This document shows, in pieces, positions 15,645-24,507 of a DNA stretch of 38,682 bases (positions are counted from its first letter, which is position 1; each line of letters starts with the position of its first letter). The translations under genes were made by a program, and so were the position numbers. Under the pieces are notes generated by a model. It searched no databases and was not told where the DNA came from. It saw nothing but the letters and a program-made list of their open reading frames with translations. This stretch comes from Prevotellaceae bacterium UBA4359 (GTDB lineage Bacteria; Bacteroidota; Bacteroidia; Bacteroidales; Bacteroidaceae), in assembly GCA_002393555.1 (NCBI GenBank), contig DGSP01000039.1:1-38682 (forward strand), written 5' to 3'.

Positions 15645-18600
15645 ATGAGACATTTCATATTATTGTGCTTTTTACTAAGCACCTTGTCGGCTTTTGCACA
15701 AGAAGTTGAAAAGCCTAAGGACAAGAACCAAGAACGCATGGATCAGTTCCTGAAAAAAATCGGAGGTGAAAAGCCAAAGGAAGAGTCCCGCCCTCAAGTT
15801 TCCAGAGAAGAAGGCCCCATTCTTTTTACCGATACAGCAAAAAGGAAGATAGAAGCAAGGTCTTTCCCCAATATTAGTAACTATTATTCCGAGTGCTATG
15901 CCAAGGCTGTGAAGCAATATGGGTTTTGGAAGGGAGTCGGCCCCAAATTATCGGAGAACGACATCCGTCACATGTGGCGGTATGTAAAACTCTCTCGGCC
16001 AGCTGGACAACCCTCTACGGCACCCTTCACCCACATGCAAGTGCTCAATCCGTTTGGGAAACTCACAAACAACTCTTATGGCCCCATCCTCGCAAATCCC
16101 TTCGGCAGCGACGAGGGCATCTCCATTTCATGGAAATGGAAATTAATGGACATCTGTCAATTTGAAATCATCTATCGGGAGGGTGTTGTTGTCCAAGAGA
16201 ATATGTATGATGAAAGTGGCAAACTTGTCCTTCAGTATTTCCCCACTTCTGTATCCAGGAATCAGATTATGGGACATTACACAGATGCGTATGGAACATT
16301 GGCAAAGTTGCGTAAAGATGAAGAATGCACTTATGTAGGCATTACCCTTGACGAGAATGGCTACGAAAGCAAAATATCGTTCATGGATACCGACGGGCAT
16401 CTAAAACGCAATGGCGACGATGCTTTTTTCCAACTCTTGACATGTGATGAGCAAGGCAATAACATTCAGGTCATGTCGGCTGACGCCGTTGGAAATCCAA
16501 TTATTGACAACTGGGGAAACTGTGGATGGCAGTACACCTACGATGGAATGGGGCATGTTTTAACGGCCACATGTATCAGCCAGTTTGGCATTCCACAACG
16601 CATGTCGAAGCAAAGAGATAAAGATACAGAGGACTGTGTCAGGATTCGCTATACTTATGACAGATGGGGAAATGTTCTTACAAAAACTTTTTATGACGAA
16701 AATTGGAATCCTGACACTATCACAGGGGGTATCCACCGCTATGAATATACTAAGACCTTATACGGAAATACAACCTCACTACGTGCAGAAGGACTTGACA
16801 AGCGTTTGGTACCTTCTCTATCTACATGGCGTCAAGTGTTAGACAATCAAGGACATTGCCTCTATTACGTTGAGCGAGATGCCAATGGGTTGTTGTGGCG
16901 TTCTGGAAGATGTATTCAAATGGCTCGCTATAAAGACGGAACAAAGATATGGGAAGAAAAGTACACATCGCCCAATGGCGTGGATTCTGTACTCTCCTAT
17001 CGGTATGTCAGAACACCCAAATGCGACAGTATCTATAACTTTGAAGATGAATACATCAATATTGAGCACTACGACAACAGGCGTCGTCTCGTATCCGATG
17101 AATTTTACGATTTTGAAATGAGACCGATTCAGCGTTTGAACTATCACAAGAAAACTGTGACCTATTCTGAAGACAGAGGAATCAGCATTGAAGATGTACG
17201 ATATACCGACGAGAAAGGGTTACCTTGCGAGATTGCGGACGGACATTGGCGGAAATACAATAGGAACACCATTACTCGTGACAGAATACATAAAACGTAT
17301 CAAGATTTTGAATATGATGGAAATCAGTTAGTCAGCACAACAGAAGTTGACTCTATCAAGCGGCAAAGAATTATAACTAAATATAAAGATGGGCATGTTA
17401 TTGACAAATATGGCCACGACTTGAGCGAAGATTGTGAAAATTCGGTGGGGTTGCTCTATTTCGACAGCCTCGGCTATCGTGGACGCACGTTTAGATCAGA
17501 TGCTCTCTACTACAAAGCCCGTAAGTTCACCAATATTCAAGGCAATAATGTAGCATGGCAGGGCATCAATGAATTTGGAGAACCCTCCTACATATTAAAT
17601 GGTGATTGGGAAAATGCGTCCTTGTATTGCACCAATGTTATCGGCGATGAATATTATTACGATGAGAAGGGGGACACAATTCCACGATACTCAACAGAGA
17701 AAAAGAAGTTTAAAGACAGTTTGCACAAATCATTTTGCATAGAACTCATCGATTCCGTTGCTGTAAAATATGGGTTGCGCACAGGAGACCTCATCGTGAG
17801 ATATGGGGATTGGCATTATCCCCAGCCTAGTACGTATGGCAGGTCTCACGAATCATTCTTGTGCTTGGAAACTGTACGGAAAGCAACAAAAGAAAAGAAA
17901 ATGATAGTTATGCGGCACGATGGGCTTGAGGGAACCAGTCGATTAATCGAATTGGCTTTGCCTGCCGGTACACCAAAGGAACTTGGTTTTATTTACCACA
18001 TGCTATATATGACAGAAAAAGAAAAGAAGCGGTATGAGAGAACCGTGGAACACGACCTGCAGCATGTCCAGTTAGATAGTATAAACACTTATATATCAGG
18101 AAACAGTCAAGTCCGTTTCTTCACGCCTTACAAAGTCGGTGACGACTCAGACAAGGAACTCTTCACAAAGGGCCTCCAAGAGAATGTTATTGTCATTGCA
18201 TGGGAACCACACGTTGACGGCAAGTCGTATTTGTTGCCATGTAATAATGATCTTATTAGCCACTTCTGGGGACACGAACTCGACTCTGTAACGATTCATT
18301 ACACGGTGGACGGTGAGAATGTCCAGCATAGAGTTCTGAGTAAAAAAGAAGCAGAAGAAGGTGGACGATATTCTATTTCTTATGTTGAAGATGTCTCGGA
18401 TTTTTCTGCTTTGGCCGATTCGTTACAAAAGGCTTTCTATCAGCAGCACCCCATTGAAAAGATTGTCCTGAAGCCACATGAGGCAGCAAAACGGTTATTG
18501 CAAATGCCGGGAGCAACATCAGAACAGACAGATGGGAGTCAGTACCGTGGCACCGGGGAAGATAAATATAGCAATGTGAACTCTTGTTTTAAGGTGCTTA

Positions 18601-19127
18601 TAGATTATGATTCATTGTCTTATGATGAGATGGTCATGGCACATGAAATCATAAAAAACATTGATTTTAGTGATTATTGTTTTCTACGTAATGAAAATGA
18701 CTATGGCTATTTCTTATATTCAAAAGGAAGATTTACGGAATGTGCATGGACAACCTCAAATGGCATTGTATTCCTTTCGGACAGCGTTGACTTTTATAAT
18801 AAAATGTTGATTGTTGCAGAAGTGGTAGATAGCGGCCTTTTCTCCCAGCATGGGCTTGAAGGTAAATATGTCATATTGAAATGTAATGACTGGACAATTG
18901 GAATGGACACGAACAAACTGACAGACATCATTCATACAGGGAAAAGCCGAACGTTCGTAATGGCAAAAATGGAGGGTGAAGAAGGAAACTACATTTTAGG
19001 CAACAAGGTAAAGATTAAAATTCCAGAAGGAGAAATTGGCATTCATCTTAGTTGGATGTATGTGCCCGATAAAACGTTTTATGATGCATATCTACACTCA
19101 AAACGTTTTAAGAAAAAGAAATACTAA
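15645..19127 (+). CDS. Secreted YD-repeat / PDZ-like protein, paralogue of the STAND ectodomain
   Basis: A 1160-residue protein with a signal peptide (FILLCFLLSTLSAFAQ; cleavage probably after AFA at residue 18) and no other membrane segment. FWKGVGPKLSENDIRHM at 94-110 matches WPKEIGPKLDDHDIKNM at 511-527 of the STAND protein, and INEFGEPSYILNGDWE matches its INEFGEESLITNGDYE. Between these lie RHS/YD-type segments (YTYDGMGHVLTAT, YTYDRWGNVLTKTFYD). A PDZ-like loop (KYGLRTGDLIVRYGDW) is at about 706-721, and a second weaker one (QHGLEGKYVILKCNDW) lies near residue 1080. It starts ten bases after the STAND gene, so it is co-transcribed. It may be a soluble partner, decoy or ligand carrier for the receptor. 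No enzyme motif was seen. Confidence 0.75.
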   Translation: MRHFILLCFLLSTLSAFAQEVEKPKDKNQERMDQFLKKIGGEKPKEESRPQVSREEGPILFTDTAKRKIEARSFPNISNYYSECYAKAVKQYGFWKGVGPKLSENDIRHMWRYVKLSRPAGQPSTAPFTHMQVLNPFGKLTNNSYGPILANPFGSDEGISISWKWKLMDICQFEIIYREGVVVQENMYDESGKLVLQYFPTSVSRNQIMGHYTDAYGTLAKLRKDEECTYVGITLDENGYESKISFMDTDGHLKRNGDDAFFQLLTCDEQGNNIQVMSADAVGNPIIDNWGNCGWQYTYDGMGHVLTATCISQFGIPQRMSKQRDKDTEDCVRIRYTYDRWGNVLTKTFYDENWNPDTITGGIHRYEYTKTLYGNTTSLRAEGLDKRLVPSLSTWRQVLDNQGHCLYYVERDANGLLWRSGRCIQMARYKDGTKIWEEKYTSPNGVDSVLSYRYVRTPKCDSIYNFEDEYINIEHYDNRRRLVSDEFYDFEMRPIQRLNYHKKTVTYSEDRGISIEDVRYTDEKGLPCEIADGHWRKYNRNTITRDRIHKTYQDFEYDGNQLVSTTEVDSIKRQRIITKYKDGHVIDKYGHDLSEDCENSVGLLYFDSLGYRGRTFRSDALYYKARKFTNIQGNNVAWQGINEFGEPSYILNGDWENASLYCTNVIGDEYYYDEKGDTIPRYSTEKKKFKDSLHKSFCIELIDSVAVKYGLRTGDLIVRYGDWHYPQPSTYGRSHESFLCLETVRKATKEKKMIVMRHDGLEGTSRLIELALPAGTPKELGFIYHMLYMTEKEKKRYERTVEHDLQHVQLDSINTYISGNSQVRFFTPYKVGDDSDKELFTKGLQENVIVIAWEPHVDGKSYLLPCNNDLISHFWGHELDSVTIHYTVDGENVQHRVLSKKEAEEGGRYSISYVEDVSDFSALADSLQKAFYQQHPIEKIVLKPHEAAKRLLQMPGATSEQTDGSQYRGTGEDKYSNVNSCFKVLIDYDSLSYDEMVMAHEIIKNIDFSDYCFLRNENDYGYFLYSKGRFTECAWTTSNGIVFLSDSVDFYNKMLIVAEVVDSGLFSQHGLEGKYVILKCNDWTIGMDTNKLTDIIHTGKSRTFVMAKMEGEEGNYILGNKVKIKIPEGEIGIHLSWMYVPDKTFYDAYLHSKRFKKKKY

Positions 19128-19139
19128 CCTAAAAAAGCA

Positions 19140-19691
19140 ATGAATATGACAACAAACATTTTGGTCTGTCCGGGCGACTCCGTGGGGAGCCATGCCTGCG
19201 AATATGTATGCGCTTTTGCCCAAGAGGTGCGGGATATGTGGAAGGTGGCTCTTGAGGCCGGTGCCACCAGTCAGGCAGATGTGGCGATAGCCGAAAGCAT
19301 CTGCGAGTGTGTGACGAGGCTGGCCCTCATCGCCGCCGGGGTGCTGGTGGTGTGGAAGGCGCTGAGCATCATCAGAGAGAGCCAGGAGCAGTGCAGGCAG
19401 CGGCAGTGGGAACGGGAAGACAGGGCGAGGGAGGTGCGCACGAATCTGTGCGAGAGGTTGCTCGACATCCAGAAAGACCTGACCCGCACCCGCGACAGCG
19501 ACAGCGACAGCGATGGCAATGATAAACATTTCGACCAGAAGGAATGCCTTCGCTATGAGTTGTTGCTCTGCCAGATGATTCAGGGCATGCAAGGCAAGCA
19601 GGCTGGCCTGCATGAGATGGAACCAATTGACACCGATGGACTGAAAACCATCCTGAAAACAGAAACCGAACAAGCGTCACCGACACCATGA
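19140..19691 (+). CDS. Small membrane coiled-coil protein
   Basis: A 183-residue protein of unknown family. One hydrophobic helix at about 61-78 (LALIAAGVLVVWKALSII) is followed by a highly charged, Arg/Gln/Glu-rich helix (RQRQWEREDRAREVR), so the C-terminal part is probably cytosolic and coiled. Three GACAGC units at 19494-19511 encode a short Asp/Ser run that could slip. The start lies 12 bases after the previous gene, directly behind another CTAACCTAAAA, and its last four bases (ATGA) overlap the channel gene. This indicates tight translational coupling. It is most likely an accessory subunit or adaptor for the channel; this is inferred from position only. Confidence 0.7.
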   Translation: MNMTTNILVCPGDSVGSHACEYVCAFAQEVRDMWKVALEAGATSQADVAIAESICECVTRLALIAAGVLVVWKALSIIRESQEQCRQRQWEREDRAREVRTNLCERLLDIQKDLTRTRDSDSDSDGNDKHFDQKECLRYELLLCQMIQGMQGKQAGLHEMEPIDTDGLKTILKTETEQASPTP

Positions 19692-21892
19692 AAAAGAAAA
19701 CGCAAAGAAGGCTCTGGCTCCGATTCGACCGAGTCCTGTCGCAAAATTTCTTCAAGCAACTTGCCGTGCTCGGCGTGGCCTTCCTCGCCGTGCTGGCCTT
19801 CTCCTACCTGTTGCTCGCACTTTCGGGCAGCGACTGGCTGAACTTCTGCCACGCCCACAACCTCAGCCCCTGGCTCCTGCCCCTCTATCTGCTCATCGAC
19901 ACCAACGCCCTCAACAACCTCTACATCGACAACGGCGTACACGGCTGGATGCTCTTTGCCAGCACCATCTCCTTCCTCCTCGGAGCCTTCATCTTCAACG
20001 GCATCATCATCGGACTCATCACCACCTCCATCGACAGCCGGGTGAAGGACCACCGCGAGGGACGCATCCACTATCTCCTCTCCGGCCACTACATCATCAT
20101 GGGCTACGACAACATCGTGCCCTCATTCATCACCCACATCTTCGACAAAGACCCCGATGCCTACGTGCTCCTGCTCAGTTCCAGATCCGCCGAAGAAATC
20201 AGGGAGAAACTGCGCAAGTCCTTCACCCAGCAGCAACTCAAACACATCATCATCAACTACGGCCACCGCATCACCACCGACACCTACCCCGACATCCATC
20301 TCGACACCGCCGAACAAATCTACATCGTAGGCAACCACGAGAAATCCACCCACGACGCCATCAACGTGGAGTGTGTCGATAGCATCTGCCGCTACCTCAG
20401 CCAGCCCGCCATCAGCCAGCGACCCACACGCATCACCTGCGTCTTCAAGGACCTCGACACCTACACCACCTTCAAGACCACCGACATCTTCCAGAAAGTC
20501 AACACGCTCGGCATCGAGTTCGTCCCCTACAACGTCTATGCCGGATGGGCCAAGCAAGTGTTCGTCAAGCGCACATACCTCGACATCGACAACAACAAGA
20601 AAGAATACCCCTACCCCTCCATCTACGGCCCCGGCATCACCCCCGACGACCCACACTACGTACACCTCGTCTTCGTCGGCACCACCCACTTCGCCGTAGC
20701 CTTCGCCATGGAAGCCGCACAAGTCCTCCACTTCCCCAACTACCAGCACAAATCCCGCGCCTTCGACCTGCAGAACACCGCGCGCCGCACACGCATCACC
20801 TTCATCGACATCAACGCCGACAAGGAAAAAGACGAGTTCATCATCCGCAACCGCCACCTGTTCGAAGTGCAGCCCTACCTCTACCGCGACCTCTCCACCT
20901 CCACCTCCGCCACACCCGCCCCCGACTCCGCCACACCCAACCCCGTCCGCACCGAATTCCTCCAATTCCACGGCACCGACAACAGCAACTTCCTCGACAT
21001 CGAATTTGAATTCATCAAAGGCGACGTCTTCTCCCAACCCATCCAAGACGAAATCACCCGCTGGGCCAACGACAAGGAAGGCCAATACCTCTCCATCTTC
21101 CTCGCACTGGCCAACCAGCGCAGCAACTTCGTCCTCAGCATGAACATGCCCGACAAAATCTACCACAACGAAATCCCCGTCTTCATCCGCCAAGACCGCT
21201 CCGACAACTTCGTCACCAACCTGCGCACCACCGACCAACGCACCGACAGCCAGAAACTCCCCTACACCACCATCAAAAACGGACACCCCCACACAGAACA
21301 CCACCAGGCACGCTACGCCAACATCTACCCCTTCGGCATGGAAGAAACCGCCTACAGCGCCGACGAACACTCACTCCAGCGCGCCAAACTCATCAACTAC
21401 CTCTACGCCACCGCCAACTACACCACCTACCGCTTCACCGGCATCCTCACCCTCCAAACCATCCCCACCCAGCAAATCTGGACACGCGCCAACGCCGAAT
21501 GGAAAAAACTCAGCGTAGCCCTCAAATGGTCCAACCTCTACAGCGCCTACGCCATGCGCACCAAACTCGCCACCCTCCGAGCCATGCGCCACCTCCAGCC
21601 CACCGACACCAGCCACGACTTCGACACCCTCACCGACGACGAAGTCCAGACCCTCTCCACCGTCGAGCACAACCGCTGGAACGTCGAAAAACTCCTCATG
21701 GGCTACCGCAAACCCCAACCCCACGAAGACAAACACGAAAACCCCACCCATGCCACCCAACTCCAGCGAAACAAAAACCTCTACATCCACCACGACATCC
21801 GCCCCTTCGACCTCCTCGGCGCCATCCAAGAACTCGACCGCGAATTCACCCGCTACATCCCCTGGATCATGCAGATGACCGAAAAAAAGTAA
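19688..21892 (+). CDS. CASTOR/TrkA-like channel with C-terminal RyR domain
   Basis: A 734-residue protein. Hydrophobic segments lie at about 21-45, 56-70 and 90-115, with a pore-like stretch (PLYLLIDTNALNNLY) before the last one. Two RCK/TrkA-N-like parts follow. The first starts GHYIIMGYDNIVPSFI, in the position of the usual nucleotide loop. The second starts LVFVGTTHFAVAFAMEAAQ. The last 85 residues match a RyR domain (TVEHNRWNVEKLLMGYR and FDLLGAIQEL). In known families the RCK parts gate ion flow and prokaryotic RyR domains are thought to bind a nucleotide or its derivative. Such a channel could respond to a TIR product and depolarise the cell; this link is inferred. Codons end in C so often that the plus strand is visibly G-poor here, unlike the preceding gene. 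Confidence 0.82.
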   Translation: MKKKTQRRLWLRFDRVLSQNFFKQLAVLGVAFLAVLAFSYLLLALSGSDWLNFCHAHNLSPWLLPLYLLIDTNALNNLYIDNGVHGWMLFASTISFLLGAFIFNGIIIGLITTSIDSRVKDHREGRIHYLLSGHYIIMGYDNIVPSFITHIFDKDPDAYVLLLSSRSAEEIREKLRKSFTQQQLKHIIINYGHRITTDTYPDIHLDTAEQIYIVGNHEKSTHDAINVECVDSICRYLSQPAISQRPTRITCVFKDLDTYTTFKTTDIFQKVNTLGIEFVPYNVYAGWAKQVFVKRTYLDIDNNKKEYPYPSIYGPGITPDDPHYVHLVFVGTTHFAVAFAMEAAQVLHFPNYQHKSRAFDLQNTARRTRITFIDINADKEKDEFIIRNRHLFEVQPYLYRDLSTSTSATPAPDSATPNPVRTEFLQFHGTDNSNFLDIEFEFIKGDVFSQPIQDEITRWANDKEGQYLSIFLALANQRSNFVLSMNMPDKIYHNEIPVFIRQDRSDNFVTNLRTTDQRTDSQKLPYTTIKNGHPHTEHHQARYANIYPFGMEETAYSADEHSLQRAKLINYLYATANYTTYRFTGILTLQTIPTQQIWTRANAEWKKLSVALKWSNLYSAYAMRTKLATLRAMRHLQPTDTSHDFDTLTDDEVQTLSTVEHNRWNVEKLLMGYRKPQPHEDKHENPTHATQLQRNKNLYIHHDIRPFDLLGAIQELDREFTRYIPWIMQMTEKK

Positions 21893-21983
21893 GTCGCCCA
21901 TACAAGGCCGAGAGCCGCCCACACCCTCCAGCCCCCGCTCCCCACCCCCTCCACAAGGCTCGCGACCTCTCCCCCACAGCCCC

Positions 21984-22026
21984 CGCGAGCCTAACGGCAC
22001 AAAGCCCAAAGAGGCAGCGGCACTCC
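21984..22026 (+). repeat. 43-base dispersed repeat, copy 2
   Basis: Same orientation as 3555-3597, with one mismatch. It lies about 90 bases after the channel gene stop and just before the operon terminator. Confidence 0.85.
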
Positions 22027-22057
22027 CTTCCCAGCCTCCACATCCACCCCCCAAAGC

Positions 22058-22089
22058 AAAAAAGCAGGAAACTTTTCTCCTGCTTTTTT
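22058..22089 (+). terminator. Rho-independent terminator of the TIR/STAND/channel operon
   Basis: A perfect 12-base stem, AAAAAAGCAGGA (22058-22069) with TCCTGCTTTTTT (22078-22089), and an 8-base loop. The T-run end also supplies the -33 TTTG of the first cas promoter. The rest of 21893-22223 holds only the dispersed repeat and the cas promoters. Confidence 0.85.
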
Positions 22090-22118
22090 GATTTATAATA
22101 ACATAATGTGTACCTTTG
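22087..22118 (+). promoter_or_regulatory. Distal promoter of the cas operon
   Basis: TTTG (22087-22090), a 20-base spacer and TACCTTTG (22111-22118). It would give a leader of about 100 bases before cas6. Confidence 0.6.
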
Positions 22119-22175
22119 CAAAAACAAAACCGAAAAATTCCCAAGCCTGTACCGTGATTTGAAACAACATGGGCG

Positions 22176-22183
22176 TACCTTTG
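22176..22183 (+). promoter_or_regulatory. Possible proximal cas promoter -7 box
   Basis: TACCTTTG in the context GTACCTTTGCA, identical to the distal box. The nearest TTTG is only 14 bases upstream, so the -33 is poor. It lies about 40 bases before the cas6 ATG. Confidence 0.4.
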
Positions 22184-22223
22184 CAGCCGAAAACTTATCT
22201 ATTCACTAAAAAATAACAATTTC

Positions 22224-23006
22224 ATGAGATTCAAACTAACCCTACAAATCCAACCCGAAGCGATGGGACGCGAACTGCCCATCAACTATCAGTACCCTTT
22301 GCAAGGTGTCATTTACCACACACTGAAGAAGAGCGACCTTGAGTTTTCCACATGGCTACACGAAAACGGCTACCAGATGAACGGCAAGCGTTTCAAATTG
22401 TTCACGTTCTCCAACCTAATCGTACCGCAGTATGGAATTGACAAGCAGCGTGAACGTCTTATCATCAAATCAGACATTGTGACGTTCTACATTACTTTCC
22501 TGCCCGAAAAAAGCACTCAGCAGTTCATTCAAGGACTGTTTCAGCAGCAAACAATCCAGATAGCAGACCCCATATCGGGTGTAAAGTTCATGGTGCGTGA
22601 GATACAGGTGATGCCACCTCTCGACTATCACCCCGACATGACTTTCCGCACCCTTTCGCCCATCTGCATTTCCCTCCGCAACGAACGTGGTCACATGGAT
22701 TACCTCTCTCCCACTGACCCACGCTACGAACTGGGCATCCTCACAGGTCTCCTCGACCGCTACAACACCATCCACGGACACCCCTTCGGTGGCACCCCTA
22801 ACTGTCACCTCCAACTGCTCAGCGAACCTAAGTCTGCCCTCGTCCGCATCAAAGCATACACCCCTGACGAAACCCGTGTACGTGGCTACCGCTACCTGTT
22901 CAAAATAGACCTACCCGAAGAACTCATGCAGATTGCCTACGAAAGCGGTTTAGGAGAAAAAGGCAGCATGGGATTTGGGATGATCGAGGCACAAGAAAAA
23001 GTGTGA
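22224..23006 (+). CDS. cas6: Cas6 CRISPR RNA endoribonuclease
   Basis: A 260-residue protein of the Cas6 family, which cuts the CRISPR transcript within each repeat and leaves the usual 8-base tag (here ATTGAAAC). It ends in the family's glycine-rich loop, GLGEKGSMGFG, at residues 242-252. The N-terminal QGVIYHTLKK contains His32, a candidate catalytic residue. It is the first gene of the locus, after two promoter-like boxes, as in type I-B Tneap loci. A 59-base gap with its own promoter separates it from cas8b1, so it may be expressed separately. Codon composition is less AT-rich than that of the next four genes. Confidence 0.92.
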   Translation: MRFKLTLQIQPEAMGRELPINYQYPLQGVIYHTLKKSDLEFSTWLHENGYQMNGKRFKLFTFSNLIVPQYGIDKQRERLIIKSDIVTFYITFLPEKSTQQFIQGLFQQQTIQIADPISGVKFMVREIQVMPPLDYHPDMTFRTLSPICISLRNERGHMDYLSPTDPRYELGILTGLLDRYNTIHGHPFGGTPNCHLQLLSEPKSALVRIKAYTPDETRVRGYRYLFKIDLPEELMQIAYESGLGEKGSMGFGMIEAQEKV

Positions 23007-23011
23007 TACAG

Positions 23012-23043
23012 TTTGGAGAATAGAAAAGAATATGGTAAATTTG
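23012..23043 (+). promoter_or_regulatory. Internal promoter upstream of cas8b1
   Basis: TTTG (23012-23015), a 20-base spacer and TAAATTTG (23036-23043), followed by the cas8b1 ATG at 23066. It would allow the effector genes to be expressed independently of cas6. Confidence 0.55.
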
Positions 23044-23065
23044 CAAAAAGAAAATAAATGATGAC

Positions 23066-24484
23066 ATGAAAGAAACATACCCCTATATTCGATACGATAA
23101 ACTCTGGAGTCCTTCTGGCGATCCATTCGTGGATGCTGGAGGATATGCTTTGAAGTTTTTGTCAGAAAAATTTCCAGAGAAGGACATCATGGATTTGATA
23201 GAATACGCAACAAATATATATGTTGATAGATGGGATTCAAAAATCAATCCTATATTTCTGAATTCCAATATCACTCAACCAGCATTCAAGCCTGAGAGGA
23301 AAAAAAGTGAAACAATCCTTTTTTTCAAGAATTTAATAGAGGAAACTTCTCCTGCTATTAGTGGCATCTGCCGAGTGTTAGGAATAGAAACGAAATTGTT
23401 CCCTGCAGGGAGAAACCTATCTGTATTGTCGGGGTCTGGCACCTTTGTGAATTTTCATCATTTCTTTGAAGAAGGACTTATGCTGTCGAAGGAGGCATTG
23501 ATACGCTACCATTTCCTACCATTAGGTTGTGAATTACTACAAGGAAGCATATGCGTTATAAGCAGTAATAATCCTTACACAGCAGAATTGTATGTGCATG
23601 ATTGTTGTACACGGATATTGATGGAAATCGGTCAGAATCTTTCATCTGGCATTTTGAAAAATGAATCACGCACAACCAGTACAGCAGTATTTCGTTTTAT
23701 TGATAAACTTTTATCTAAATACACTAACTATGATAGCAAAGAATGTATCTCATTATACCATTTCACAAACTTTGGAGCCACCCCTGACTTGAAGATATAC
23801 ACCCTTCCATTTCAAGCGTTCTATTTTTATGTTCTATCGCAGCGGTATGAATACAAAAAACAATGGAACAAATTTGTTTCACACTATTATAAAACGTCGG
23901 AACTTAAAAACATCAAGTTTGACGAATCCACATCCTCATACATTGGATATGACAAAAAAGAGGAAAAGGCGATAGAAGAGACTCAATATAAATATTGGTT
24001 TAACACCATTTATGAAAGATTGCTCAGTGGAAAGACGATTCTCCCTCAAATTCTATCGTGGAGTAAGAAAAATACTTTCAGCCTCAAACTATTTGCAAAC
24101 TATTTAATTCTTATACAAGATATGAAAAATGAGACATTGAACAAATTACACGAGATTGCAGATTTCATTCTACGAAACACTTCTGAGACAGACATCAACA
24201 AAGTGATTGTCAAGTTGAACGGCATCAATAGTGCCTTCCTGCTAAGAAGATTCATCCTGAAAATCGTTGAAAGAAATTATGCTGTAGGCAATGAAGAAGC
24301 CATCGTTACCGTTGAAGATTACACTAATTACCTGTTTCCTGAAACAAGGTCATGGATGGAAACTCGTGACGTTTTGTTGATATACATATATCAAATGTTA
24401 CATGAACGAAAAATCAAAGTTAATATTGATGAAACAAATGTTGAGGATAATGTTGAGGATAATTTTGAAGATGATATAGAATAA
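23066..24484 (+). CDS. cas8b1: Type I-B Cascade large subunit Cas8b1/Cst1
   Basis: A 472-residue protein in the place of the large subunit, between cas6 and cas7. It should recognise the PAM and help recruit Cas3. Length and position fit Cst1 of type I-B (Tneap) systems. The N-terminal part contains IRYDKLWSPSGDPFVDAGGYAL, and LFPAGRNLSVLSGSGTFVNF lies in the middle. The paired CxxC motifs that gave this family one of its model names are not visible, so zinc binding may be lost. The C-terminus ends in an acidic tail with a repeated VEDN motif. The gene is AT-rich compared with cas6. The start has a good local A-rich leader. The assignment relies partly on context. Confidence 0.8.
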   Translation: MKETYPYIRYDKLWSPSGDPFVDAGGYALKFLSEKFPEKDIMDLIEYATNIYVDRWDSKINPIFLNSNITQPAFKPERKKSETILFFKNLIEETSPAISGICRVLGIETKLFPAGRNLSVLSGSGTFVNFHHFFEEGLMLSKEALIRYHFLPLGCELLQGSICVISSNNPYTAELYVHDCCTRILMEIGQNLSSGILKNESRTTSTAVFRFIDKLLSKYTNYDSKECISLYHFTNFGATPDLKIYTLPFQAFYFYVLSQRYEYKKQWNKFVSHYYKTSELKNIKFDESTSSYIGYDKKEEKAIEETQYKYWFNTIYERLLSGKTILPQILSWSKKNTFSLKLFANYLILIQDMKNETLNKLHEIADFILRNTSETDINKVIVKLNGINSAFLLRRFILKIVERNYAVGNEEAIVTVEDYTNYLFPETRSWMETRDVLLIYIYQMLHERKIKVNIDETNVEDNVEDNFEDDIE

Positions 24485-24507
24485 ACATATATAAATAAAA
24501 AAGAATT

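Noticed and set aside
20123..21370. Long open frame of 415 codons on the minus strand inside the channel gene
   Set aside because: It arises because the plus-strand gene uses codons ending in C; the product is a Gly/Val/Asp-rich low-complexity sequence with no domain.
22169..22216. 15-codon open frame ending seven bases before cas6
   Set aside because: It overlaps the possible proximal -7 box and has no clear ribosome site; chance is more likely.
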